Assembly (NCBI GenBank): GCA_964459325.1
Contig: CAYWKU010000046.1
Location: 1 to 25,730 of the forward strand
Origin: CAYWKU01 sp964459325
GTDB lineage: Bacteria > RBG-13-61-14 > CAYWKU01
Reading direction: 5' to 3'
Length of the DNA stretch: 25,730 nucleotides
Position numbers and translations under genes: made by a program. The notes below the pieces were generated by a model. That model was not told where the DNA came from. It worked only from the letters and a program-made list of their open reading frames with translations, and ran no database searches. Shown here in pieces: positions 1-8,207 of this stretch. How positions within the stretch are numbered: position 1 is the first letter of the stretch; every line of letters starts with the position of its first letter.

Positions 1-104
1 TACCTTGCGCGATGCATCGCGGATAAATCGCACCCGCCCGATGTCTGACGCTCCCAAAAGTTGGCCCGGAGATGTTGTCGGTAATTGAAATCCGGCAGTG
101 CCGC
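1..104. other. Left-edge non-coding stretch with a short palindrome
   Basis: No gene is supported here. Positions 8-21 form a perfect 14-base palindrome (CGCGATGCATCGCG). It lies downstream of the last gene of the minus-strand lipid operon, but no T-run follows it, so I do not call it a terminator. The window edge cuts off whatever lies further left. Confidence 0.4.
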
Positions 105-1052
105 TCAATCCTGCGGCTCGAGCTGCTTCATCCTGATGCTTTGAGGTCGAATTTCGAAGGTGGCGGGAAGTATCCCCGGCTGTTCGCCGTCCATATCCAG
201 GTACACTTTCTCGTTGCTTTCGGCAGTGACTTTTTTCCCGCGCACCAGCTCGACCTTCTTCATATCCAGGTGCGCTCCCTTGTAGATTTTTGCGCCGAGT
301 TTAGTCATTTCCGCCAGTGAAATGTCGCCGATTACCAGGATGTCGAACAGGCCGTCGTTGTGAACGCTCAACGGCGTGGCCCACATTCCGCTTCCGAAAT
401 ATTGCCCCAGCGCGGCGGCTATCATGTAGAACCGGCCTTCCTTTTTGGGGCCGTCGTCGATGGAGTAGACCACGTGGCGGTTTCGATAGGCAAGGGTGCC
501 TCGCAGGCTTCCGATAAGAAAACTCATCCTGCCTCCGAGCGCCTTGGTGGTGCGGTTGACTATAGCCACCGTTTCGCCGCCGATTCCCAGGTCGGCGATG
601 TTGATGTAGTAGCGCAGCTCTTTATTACCGTCGTGGTTGGTGAAGTAAAGCTTGCCGACGTCGGTCAGGACGGCGTCGCGCCCCGTGAGGGTTTGAACGA
701 TTTGGGCCGCCGGCAGGTTGCGGATGCCCAGCATCCGGGCCAGGTCGCCGCCGGTGCCGCCGGGGATGACGGCGAACGCCGCATCGGGGTTGAGCTGCTT
801 TTCGTCTTCGAAAAAGCCGTTGACCACTTCGTTGTTGGTGCCGTCGCCGCCGACTGCGACAATCATCTCGTAGCCATTCGCCAGCGCTTCGCGGGTGATG
901 TCGGGCGCTTCCAACGGGCGGGTGGTCAATGCGTAGTCGAAAACGCCGACGGCTTCGCGAACGGCTTCGGCTATTTTCGGCCAGTTTTTGCCGGTGCGGC
1001 CGTTGGCGGAATGGGGATTTACGACGCAGAATGTCTTGAAATTCTCTCCCAT
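105..1052 (-). CDS. YegS/DAGK-type lipid kinase (LCB5/diacylglycerol kinase catalytic family)
   Basis: The 315-residue product fits the soluble or peripheral-membrane family that phosphorylates diacylglycerol-like or other lipid alcohols with ATP. An N-terminal VNPHSANGRTGK segment (residues 11-22) is followed by the nucleotide-binding GGDGTNNE motif (68-75) and IPGGTGGD (97-104), both diagnostic of the family. An in-frame GTG at 1070 overlaps the upstream stop. However, AGAGGAG at 1067-1061 sits 8 bases before ATG 1052, so I take 1052 as the start. It is the last gene of the glpAB-FAD-FeS operon. That position suggests it phosphorylates or recycles a lipid made by the cluster. The substrate cannot be read from sequence; family membership is secure. 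Confidence 0.88.
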   Translation of the reverse strand: MGENFKTFCVVNPHSANGRTGKNWPKIAEAVREAVGVFDYALTTRPLEAPDITREALANGYEMIVAVGGDGTNNEVVNGFFEDEKQLNPDAAFAVIPGGTGGDLARMLGIRNLPAAQIVQTLTGRDAVLTDVGKLYFTNHDGNKELRYYINIADLGIGGETVAIVNRTTKALGGRMSFLIGSLRGTLAYRNRHVVYSIDDGPKKEGRFYMIAAALGQYFGSGMWATPLSVHNDGLFDILVIGDISLAEMTKLGAKIYKGAHLDMKKVELVRGKKVTAESNEKVYLDMDGEQPGILPATFEIRPQSIRMKQLEPQD

Positions 1053-1066
1053 GCCCTGGACTCCTC

Positions 1067-2179
1067 TCACTTAATCAAGGTATCGTTCAATACGCGCACC
1101 AGGTCGATGACCTTTTGTCGCTCCCACGTTCGCTGGAACATCTTGTCGCACGTGGGGCAGGCGCTGACTATGTAGTCCGGCGCCACCTCGGTGGCGAATT
1201 TCGACCTTTCCCTGCCGACTTTCAGGGCCGAGGTCGAGTCGTAAGCTATCAGCCCGCCGCCACCGCCGCAGCATCCCGATTCTTCACGGCTCCACGGAAA
1301 CTCGATAAGCTCCTTCGACGCCGCGCGTAACAGGTCGCGGGGTTCATCGTAGGCGCCGGCGTATCGGCCCAGGTGGCAGGGGTCGTGATAGAGCAGCCTG
1401 CCGGCTTTTTTTTCAAAGCCGAGCTTTCCGGACTTGTAATACGGATGAAGGAATTGGGACAAGTGGAGGACGGGGCCGTTCAGGTTGACGTCAACGAGGT
1501 TGGGGTATAGGTCCCTGAGCGCATGGGCGCAGGTGGGGCAGATGGTGACGATGGTTCCCGCATCTTTGAGGTTTTCTCCCACGGTCCGGGCTATCTTCTC
1601 GAACGTTTCCCTGTGGCCGAGGCAGTAGCTCGGATACCCGCAGCAAATCTGCTTGTCCACGTAAACCCCGACGTCGACGCCCGCGGCTTCCAGCAGGTTA
1701 AGCGCATCCCGGATGTGCTTGTCGAAAAAGACGGTGGTGATGCAGCCGACGAAGAAGGTCACTTCCGCGTCTTTTCTTATAAACCGGGTGGGGACGTGAC
1801 CGTCCAGCTCCCGGCACAGGTCGCGGCCGTATGGCGTGCCCCATTCCGACACCACCTCGTCCTGCTTCATCACCTTCTCTGGCGCGACGCCGTGCTTTAT
1901 AATTTCCTCCCGGGCCGCCACGAAAGGCGGGAACACCTCGATTTCATGGTCGCAAAAAGTGCGGCTTATCAGGCAGCCGGTGCAGTAATACAGCGGCTCG
2001 ACGACTTCACGGCTCCATTCGAGCGCTCCCATGCGTAAGAGATGCAGGAGCGTGTTCTTGCCGGTCGGAGTAAGGGTTTCCTTTTTTTCGGCCTGCGCCA
2101 CCGGGCATGAAAACCGGCACATTTTCGGGCAGTAAGTGCAATATTCTATTTCCTTGCGGTATTGGTCGAGTCTGCTCAT
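1067..2179 (-). CDS. Fe-S protein with two CCG domains (GlpC/HdrD-like)
   Basis: This 370-residue protein is probably the electron-transfer subunit of a membrane-associated flavoenzyme. The N-terminal ferredoxin-like part has Cys 14, 17, 21 and 25 (CxxCxxxCxxxCP) and a second, reduced set at Cys 66, 69 and 76, where the usual final CP is replaced by Cys-Asp. Two cysteine-rich CCG domains follow: Cys 146, CCG at 179-181 and CxxC at 214-217; then Cys 268, CCG at 303-305 and CxxC at 341-344. This is the layout of GlpC, GlcF, LldE and HdrD/B proteins. It starts 3 bases after the stop of the second FAD enzyme, so the two are translationally linked and may form a complex. It could equally serve GlpA/GlpB, which otherwise lack a GlpC in this operon. 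Confidence 0.88.
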   Translation of the reverse strand: MSRLDQYRKEIEYCTYCPKMCRFSCPVAQAEKKETLTPTGKNTLLHLLRMGALEWSREVVEPLYYCTGCLISRTFCDHEIEVFPPFVAAREEIIKHGVAPEKVMKQDEVVSEWGTPYGRDLCRELDGHVPTRFIRKDAEVTFFVGCITTVFFDKHIRDALNLLEAAGVDVGVYVDKQICCGYPSYCLGHRETFEKIARTVGENLKDAGTIVTICPTCAHALRDLYPNLVDVNLNGPVLHLSQFLHPYYKSGKLGFEKKAGRLLYHDPCHLGRYAGAYDEPRDLLRAASKELIEFPWSREESGCCGGGGGLIAYDSTSALKVGRERSKFATEVAPDYIVSACPTCDKMFQRTWERQKVIDLVRVLNDTLIK

Positions 2180-2182
2180 TTT

Positions 2183-3607
2183 TTAAAGCCCCATCTTCGA
2201 TGGATTGAGAATGTTATTGGGGTCGAGCTCCGCTTTGAGCCGCCTGTACACGTCGGCGAGCGGCCCCATTTGCTTTTTCAGGTAATCCGCCTTGTGCAGG
2301 CCGATGCCGTGATGATGGCTCACGGTGGCCCCGTGCTTTAACACCACCTCCATCGCCGCGTCCCATATTTTACGGTAAAGCTCGAGGTCGCTCAAATCCT
2401 CCTTAGCCCCGGCGACGCACGTGAAGTAAATGCTTCCCCCCTCCGGGTAGATATGGCTGAAATGGGCCATCACGAAGCACAGCCCGTCCAGGGCGTCTTT
2501 GACGTCGAAATAAAGCTGAGCGATATCGCTCCAGGTGGTGGCAACTTCGATGGTGTCGAGTACGGCGCCCGGCTCGAACAGCACCTGCGATTGCTTGTAG
2601 CTTATGTGATACCTGGTTTTCTCCCACTGACGGGCGGGCTCCTCGCCCATGTCCTTGGCGCCCTCGCGCATGCAAATCTGCCAGGCCTGCTCGGCTTCCC
2701 ACTCGACAAGCTGCCGGTCTCCCTCGAAAAGAAGCACCATCAGGCATCCCTTACCCTCCAGCTCCAGCTTACTCAAAGCCACGCGGGTGTCAACTTCGTC
2801 GTAAAGGCGGGCGACGGAGGGAACCGCTTCGGCTCTCATCAGCTTGCGCATGGATTCGAGGCCGTTGGTTATGTAAGGAAAGAGGAACGAGGCGTACACT
2901 TTCGCTTCCGGCAGGTGGTGCAACTTCATGGTGGCCGCGGTAACCACCGCCAGGGCGCCTTCCGAGCCGATGATAACCTGGTCTATGTCCGGGCCGGTGG
3001 CTTCGCGGGGAGCGTTGTTGGTCTCCATGACGCCGCCGTCGGGCAGGACGGCTTCGAGGCTGAGCACCATGTCTTCGATTTTGCCGTAGAGTGTGCTGAG
3101 TTGCCCCGCGCCTCGGGCGGCTATCCAGCCTCCGAGGGTCGAGCAGTACATGCTGCTGGGAAAATGCCCGATGGTGTAGCCACTCTCGTTTAGCTCCCGC
3201 TCGAGGATTTCCCCCACGGCGCCGGATTCTATACGGGCGCTCAGGCTGTAATCGTCGATGCTTCGGATGCGGTCCATTTTTTTTAAATCCAGCATGATTC
3301 CGCCGTGGAGCGGGATGGTTCCACCGCAAACCCCGGAGCCTCCGCCGTACGGGATAACGGGAATTTTATTTTCGTTGGCGAATTGGATAACACGTGACAC
3401 TTCGGCGGTGCTCTCCGGCCACACCACGCAATCGGGTCGGTGCTCGATTTCACCCTTGCGGGTCTTGAATTCACCGTACGGATAGACGTCCCGTGACGAA
3501 ATTACCAGGTCGTCCGCGCGGGAGCTGACCCTTTCGGTGGCCAGTATTCCGGCCAGTTTATCGAGGTGTTCGGAGGTCAATTTTGTATATGAGGATGCCA
3601 TGTCCAT
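2183..3607 (-). CDS. FAD-binding oxidase, alkyl-DHAP synthase-like (paralog 2)
   Basis: This is a 474-residue PCMH-type FAD enzyme (FAD_binding_4 plus FAD-oxidase C-terminal domain). The pyrophosphate-binding segment IPYGGGSGVCGG lies at about 85-96, followed by GHFPSSMYCSTLGGW and GPDIDQVIIGSEG. A C-terminal HHHGIG motif begins at 431. The triple-His motif and the overall order match alkylglycerone-phosphate synthase (AGPS), which swaps the acyl chain of acyl-DHAP for an alkyl chain. Electron-transferring D-lactate/glycolate oxidases share the fold. ATG 3607 is preferred because AAGGGA lies just upstream; an ATG at 3658 is in frame but lacks that support. Even so, the gene overlaps the end of the membrane-protein gene by 50 bases. 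It lacks a roughly 45-residue central insert found in its paralog at 5338-6891. Being next to the Fe-S gene favours a dehydrogenase role for this copy. Confidence 0.85.
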   Translation of the reverse strand: MDMASSYTKLTSEHLDKLAGILATERVSSRADDLVISSRDVYPYGEFKTRKGEIEHRPDCVVWPESTAEVSRVIQFANENKIPVIPYGGGSGVCGGTIPLHGGIMLDLKKMDRIRSIDDYSLSARIESGAVGEILERELNESGYTIGHFPSSMYCSTLGGWIAARGAGQLSTLYGKIEDMVLSLEAVLPDGGVMETNNAPREATGPDIDQVIIGSEGALAVVTAATMKLHHLPEAKVYASFLFPYITNGLESMRKLMRAEAVPSVARLYDEVDTRVALSKLELEGKGCLMVLLFEGDRQLVEWEAEQAWQICMREGAKDMGEEPARQWEKTRYHISYKQSQVLFEPGAVLDTIEVATTWSDIAQLYFDVKDALDGLCFVMAHFSHIYPEGGSIYFTCVAGAKEDLSDLELYRKIWDAAMEVVLKHGATVSHHHGIGLHKADYLKKQMGPLADVYRRLKAELDPNNILNPSKMGL

Positions 3608-5327
3608 ATTTTCCCTTGCCCGGAAATGAAGCTTCACGCTTTCCTTTCCGCAATGCAATCTTTTTCAGTTCGCCGGCAAGGCGCTGTTTTCGAGGCTTTT
3701 TGAAGAATACTTTCGATACCACCAGCCAGCAAGTATCCACCCCTTTCAAGAGCGTGGGGTCGTCGGGGGCATACGTCATTTCCACCAGGTCGTAACCGGG
3801 AGAGGGCAGGTTATCCGCATCCGCAAGGTAGCAGAAGCGTTTGTACATAAATTTCTCCTCGTGCAATATGGCGTCCCTGAAATATTCGACGGGAAACGCG
3901 TTTTCGCTTCCCGAAGTTATTTTGTATCCGAAGTAGTGCTTCCACAAGCGGGCGGAAGCCTCGTCATAATTCATCACGGGAGCGTGGTAACCGGTAAAAA
4001 TCCGCGAGCCCGCCGGTACGTTTTCTTCTATCCAGTTGCGGGCCATCTTCCTGGTGTCGCCGTGCAAGCGGGCGTTGACCGCTTTGAGCGAATTTTCAAC
4101 CGGAAGGGCCGCAAGTACGATAAGCACGAAAAGGGCGGGTATATAAAATCTCCGGGGCGCTTTCTCCGCCACCCAGACCGCTCCCGCTCCGGCGGCCGCG
4201 CATATCAGCGGTAAGAGGCTCAAAGTATAGCGGTTCTGTATATGCCCGGAGGAGCCGAGCAACAACAGATAACCCCCCACTGCGACGATAATCACAACCG
4301 CGCCCCTGGTCTTGTTCAAAACGCCCCATATCAATCCGATAACGCACAGGGCCAGAGCCGCCGGGCCGATTTTGTTCCGGAAAAGGCCGGCAATCTGCAT
4401 AAAACTGTTGTCGTTGCTTTCGGGTGAAAAATTTCCCAGAAAGAACAGGAAGAACCGTTTGGCTATCCCTTTTGAGAAGAGAGAAATATCCCCGAGAAAG
4501 TAAGGGTTTATTATCATGTAGGCGGCGAGCACGACCGCGGTGGCAGCGACAATTCTCTTTAAAGTACCGCTTATGGATTTTTCGCCCGGGCCCATTATAA
4601 TGGCCGCCAACAATGGAATCCAGAAGGTAACCGCTATGAATTTCGCGCCCATGGCCACACCCGCCAGTATCGCGGCCGCCGGCCATTGCCGTTTTCCGGC
4701 TCCGCAGGCTTCCCCGATGCAAAAGAAAACGCAACCCGCCGCGGCCGCCGCCTGGTATTGGTCGGGATGGAAGTCCGTTCCGGCCTTCACCAATATGGGC
4801 GAAATGCCGCATAAAATAGCCGCGATAAGCCCCGCTTCCCTCGAACCGCTCCACCTGCTCCCGATGAGGTAGGCAAAAAACGCCACCAACACCGCCGCAA
4901 GCGCGTTGGCCGGTATCAGTTTGCGTTGCACCTTCAGGGGATGAGCGAAGGCGCGCCGTCGATGGTCGCTGAAGGAGACGAAAATATCCTTGAATCGGTT
5001 TGATTCAATGCCTTTAACAACCAGGGGATAATTTTTAATCAGCCATTCGCCGTGGAATATTCCCGACCACACCCAGATGGGCGTCATGGCGTAACCGTCG
5101 AGGAAAAAGGGCTGATAACCTTCGAGCGCGAGAACGGCGTTCTCCACCAGCCGACAGTTGTCGGGGGAAGTATCCACCTCGTCAATTTCGTAAACCTGTA
5201 ACAGAAAGGCTCCCGCCAGGATGGCCGTCAATATCGTCAGGGCGGGCGCCCGGCCGATGCTTACTCGGGCGTGCTTCGCCGGTTGTTCCGCGGTTGAAGG
5301 TTCTCTTGGGTTATCCGATAGTTCCAT
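3558..5327 (-). CDS. Polytopic membrane protein, GT-C (GT39/ArnT-like) glycosyltransferase candidate
   Basis: The 589-residue product has a polar N-terminus, a first membrane span at about 27-46, and an Asp-Glu pair at 49-50 just after it. Asp-Glu in the first periplasmic loop is typical of GT-C enzymes that use polyprenyl-phosphate sugars (PMT and ArnT types). At least seven more hydrophobic spans follow, then a soluble C-terminal part of about 190 residues rich in Lys and aromatic residues. It begins 10 bases after the stop of the first FAD gene and runs 50 bases into the second, so it is inside the lipid operon. A plausible role is adding a sugar to a lipid or surface polymer on the outer face of the membrane. 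I recognise the architecture rather than a specific family, so the function is tentative. Confidence 0.62.
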   Translation of the reverse strand: MELSDNPREPSTAEQPAKHARVSIGRAPALTILTAILAGAFLLQVYEIDEVDTSPDNCRLVENAVLALEGYQPFFLDGYAMTPIWVWSGIFHGEWLIKNYPLVVKGIESNRFKDIFVSFSDHRRRAFAHPLKVQRKLIPANALAAVLVAFFAYLIGSRWSGSREAGLIAAILCGISPILVKAGTDFHPDQYQAAAAAGCVFFCIGEACGAGKRQWPAAAILAGVAMGAKFIAVTFWIPLLAAIIMGPGEKSISGTLKRIVAATAVVLAAYMIINPYFLGDISLFSKGIAKRFFLFFLGNFSPESNDNSFMQIAGLFRNKIGPAALALCVIGLIWGVLNKTRGAVVIIVAVGGYLLLLGSSGHIQNRYTLSLLPLICAAAGAGAVWVAEKAPRRFYIPALFVLIVLAALPVENSLKAVNARLHGDTRKMARNWIEENVPAGSRIFTGYHAPVMNYDEASARLWKHYFGYKITSGSENAFPVEYFRDAILHEEKFMYKRFCYLADADNLPSPGYDLVEMTYAPDDPTLLKGVDTCWLVVSKVFFKKPRKQRLAGELKKIALRKGKREASFPGKGKYGHGILIYKIDLRTPR

Positions 5328-5337
5328 GGCGACGAGG

Positions 5338-6891
5338 CTACAGTCCCATTTTACCGGGATTGAGTATTCCCTCGGGGTCGAAAGCGCGTTTGAGCGCCCT
5401 GACTATCTTCATCGCCTCGCCGTGTTCGGCCTGCATGTAATCCCCCTTCAACACTCCCACGCCGTGATGGTGGCTGACCACGCCCCCGGCGTTGACCGCC
5501 GTCCGGAGCGCTTCCTCCCATATACGCTTGTACTTGTTCCGGCGCTTGACGGGGTCGCCGGCTCCGGCGGCGAAGGTGAAGTATATGCTGCATCCCTGGG
5601 GATAAGCGTGAGAAAAGTGGGCCATCACGAAGGCGTGTTTGCCGATGGTTTCCATGATGCGATGGTACAGGTTCTCCAGGTTGCTCCAGTTGGTGGCCAC
5701 TTCCATGGTGTCGGCGAACAAGCCGAGGTCGAACATGGTGGACAGGCCGTAGCTTACCGCGTAGCGATGCGACCACCACCGTTGGGCCGGTTCCGGCCCC
5801 AGGTCATCTCCCCGGTTTCGTTTGCAGATTTCGACGCTCCGGTCGTGTTCCATCTTCGCCTTTTCCGGCGGGCCTTCGAATGTAAGAATCAACCGGCTCT
5901 TTGTGGCGCGTTTCCGTATGGCTTTATTCAACATTGACGGCCTGCTCACCAGCCGGGGCAAAATTTCCCTCGGAATATCCACGGAGCCGTGATGGAGTCG
6001 TTCGATTATTTTCGAGAGTATGCTTTCGCGCTTCGGCCCCTCGGTCACGGCGCTTTTGCCCGAGCCGGCGATGAAGGTATCCACCGGGTCGTAAAGCCTG
6101 CATGCGGCGGGTTTTATCTCCGCCTGAAATATGGCACGCACTGCGTCTATGGCGTCGGTAAGGTTCGGGAAATGAAAAGCGTGGAACTCGCGCGATTCGG
6201 GGTAAGGGCTGATTTTCATCCACGCTTCAGTTACGACGGCGTAAGTGCCTTCGCTGCCGGTTATCGCCTGAATCCAGTCCGGGCCGGTGGCGCTTCGCGG
6301 CGACCGGACGGTTTCTATGACTTCTCCCTTACCCGTAACGGCCTTGAGCGCCAACACCCTGTCTTCGGCCTTTCCGTACTTCGAGCTTAGTTGCCCGGCG
6401 CCTCGCGCCGCAATCCACCCCCCGACCGTTGAACAATACATGCTGCTGGGAAAATGTCCTACCGTATATCCCTCGCGGTTAAGTTTCCGCTCGAAGTTTT
6501 CCCCCACTATGCCGGTCTGCACGTGAGCCAGCAGGGATTTATCGTCGATGCTGAAAATTTTGCTCATCTTCTTGAGGTCGAGGATGATGCCGCCGTGGAG
6601 CGGTACGGTTCCGCCGCACACGCCCGAGCCTGCGCCGTAGGGTATGAGCGGTACTTTCTCTTCACAAGCCACTTTCAACACCTGCCGCACCTGGTACTCG
6701 TTGTTCGGCCAGGCGATTACGTCGGGGGAGGGCGGCACTATGCCGTCGCGCACACTTATCGTGTCAAGCGGCCACAAATCCCGCGCATAGTTCAACCTGT
6801 CCGGGCGGGTTTCGCTGACGTTCTCGACGCTTATTTCCTCGATGAGGCGTTTTGCAAGCGGGGATGTCGTTTTGGTTGACGGTGTGCTCAT
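5338..6891 (-). CDS. FAD-binding oxidase, alkyl-DHAP synthase-like (paralog 1)
   Basis: This 517-residue flavoprotein is clearly paralogous to the one at 2183-3607. Shared blocks include IPYGAGSGVCGG (about 83-94), GHFPSSMYCSTVGGW, SATGPDWIQAITGSEG, a SIYFTF segment and HHHGVG starting at 474. The C-terminal end, ILNPGKMGL, also matches. It carries an extra basic and hydrophobic central insert after the DPVDTF segment, in the region where eukaryotic AGPS is also longer, so it is the better candidate for a true alkyl-DHAP synthase. The start is ATG 6891, which overlaps the glpB stop as ATGA; an upstream in-frame ATG at 6948 lies inside glpB. Known AGPS exchanges a fatty alcohol for the acyl group of acyl-DHAP without net redox change. 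Assignment to that reaction is inference. Confidence 0.85.
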   Translation of the reverse strand: MSTPSTKTTSPLAKRLIEEISVENVSETRPDRLNYARDLWPLDTISVRDGIVPPSPDVIAWPNNEYQVRQVLKVACEEKVPLIPYGAGSGVCGGTVPLHGGIILDLKKMSKIFSIDDKSLLAHVQTGIVGENFERKLNREGYTVGHFPSSMYCSTVGGWIAARGAGQLSSKYGKAEDRVLALKAVTGKGEVIETVRSPRSATGPDWIQAITGSEGTYAVVTEAWMKISPYPESREFHAFHFPNLTDAIDAVRAIFQAEIKPAACRLYDPVDTFIAGSGKSAVTEGPKRESILSKIIERLHHGSVDIPREILPRLVSRPSMLNKAIRKRATKSRLILTFEGPPEKAKMEHDRSVEICKRNRGDDLGPEPAQRWWSHRYAVSYGLSTMFDLGLFADTMEVATNWSNLENLYHRIMETIGKHAFVMAHFSHAYPQGCSIYFTFAAGAGDPVKRRNKYKRIWEEALRTAVNAGGVVSHHHGVGVLKGDYMQAEHGEAMKIVRALKRAFDPEGILNPGKMGL

Positions 6892-8207
6892 GCTCCGGCC
6901 CCTTTTCCCGCCAGCCTGCCGGTGAGGATGCTCATCCCGAGGCCGCAACCGTCCGCGTGGTAGTTATAACCCCCTAAGACGGCTCCGGCGGCATGGAGGT
7001 TATCGTAAATCACTTTGCGGTCGGAATTGAGGGGTTTCAGGTGCGAGTCGGTGGCTACTCCCACCGAAAAGGCTTTGTGCCGGTCGGTAACCGATTCCCC
7101 GAGCGTCTTTTTAATCCAGATGTTCCCGATTTCTTCGCCTTCGCAGAAGAGGGGCAAATCGAGCAGCTTCTCGCGGAAACCGTCTTCCTTTACCAGGCCG
7201 CCGCCGGCGAATTTGCCGGTTGCCAACACCCATTTGTCGGCCTCCAGCCCGAAGGTTTCGCTCTCGTCGGAAATGAAGCACTTATTGATTGTCCCGTTCG
7301 ATGTATCGAAGCTTACGGCTTTCGCCTTAATTTTTTCCACTTCCGAGTCGGTCAAGGCCTTGTCCAGAGCTTCCGACAGCCGCAAACCGGCGGCGTTGAC
7401 CGGAGCCGACGCTATTTCCCGCAACCGGGCGCCGTCGGCGAGCGCCGCATTTTCCGCTGAGGCCGAGTGATAAGGTATGAAGGGCGGAACCAGCAGAAGC
7501 TCGTACTTTCCACCGGCCGCTTTTTCCGCCTTTTCGAGAAATTCATTCCACTTCGAGGGTCGGGAGACACGCTCGTAAAGCTCCGGCAGCGACCATCTGC
7601 GGTCGCCTTCCATTTCAACTTCAACGAAGTCGATGGTTTCGACAGGGTACGAAGCCTTGGCTTTAAGGGTGCTTTCCAGCATCCCCGCCAGGAACGCGGC
7701 ATCGGGAAAATCCAGACCCTTTACGCCGAGGACGGCGGTGTTCGAGTGGGGAGGCCCGGCCATGACGGAAGATTGAAACATGCTGGTAAGCTTCCAGGTG
7801 CCCAGCGAAGTCGGAACGGGCGTCTGCCTGCCGATTTCCCCGTTAAGCGCGAGGCCCGCATTTCTCAACCGAGCTTCAATAAATTCAACGGCTTCGGCTA
7901 TCTTTTCAAAGACGGTGTCCGCCTGGGACGAAGCGGAGTTGTTCGACAGCAGAGTATAAGGATGGAAGGGATAAGCAAGGATGCATTCTTGAATATTGTT
8001 TTTAACGTCCAGCAGCTTGTCCCATTTCATTCTCGGAGATACGAAGGGGTTTGCGCAAATATCCACTGTGCCGCCGGAGAGCGAGGTGGCCCCGCCGGCC
8101 CTGTGCACCACCGTCACGGATTTCCCGGCTTCCGCGGCGGTCATGGCGGTGACCGCTCCAGCCATGCCCGCGCCGATGACGGCGACGTCGCACTTCTTTA
8201 CCGGCAT
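6888..8207 (-). CDS. glpB: Anaerobic glycerol-3-phosphate dehydrogenase subunit B
   Basis: The 439-residue flavoprotein starts with a Rossmann dinucleotide-binding motif (VIGAGMAGAV, 10-19), followed by the GlpB-type GGATSLSGGTVDIC segment at about 38-51. It ends with GGYNYHADGCGLGMS, the usual FAD-closing region. In E. coli GlpB works with GlpA and GlpC to oxidise sn-glycerol-3-phosphate to DHAP and pass electrons to the membrane quinone pool under anaerobic conditions. The length is close to the E. coli protein (about 420). It overlaps the end of glpA by 10 bases and ends in an ATGA overlap with the first AGPS-like gene. No glpC follows directly; the only candidate is the Fe-S gene at 1067-2179, after three intervening genes. 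Confidence 0.9.
   Translation of the reverse strand: MPVKKCDVAVIGAGMAGAVTAMTAAEAGKSVTVVHRAGGATSLSGGTVDICANPFVSPRMKWDKLLDVKNNIQECILAYPFHPYTLLSNNSASSQADTVFEKIAEAVEFIEARLRNAGLALNGEIGRQTPVPTSLGTWKLTSMFQSSVMAGPPHSNTAVLGVKGLDFPDAAFLAGMLESTLKAKASYPVETIDFVEVEMEGDRRWSLPELYERVSRPSKWNEFLEKAEKAAGGKYELLLVPPFIPYHSASAENAALADGARLREIASAPVNAAGLRLSEALDKALTDSEVEKIKAKAVSFDTSNGTINKCFISDESETFGLEADKWVLATGKFAGGGLVKEDGFREKLLDLPLFCEGEEIGNIWIKKTLGESVTDRHKAFSVGVATDSHLKPLNSDRKVIYDNLHAAGAVLGGYNYHADGCGLGMSILTGRLAGKGAGA

Noticed and set aside
360..1175. Plus-strand open frame of 271 codons opposite the lipid kinase
   Set aside because: It has no recognisable motif, and the minus strand carries a secure kinase with GGDGT.
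2453..3193. Plus-strand open frame of 246 codons opposite the second FAD gene
   Set aside because: Antisense shadow of a conserved flavoprotein; no motif.
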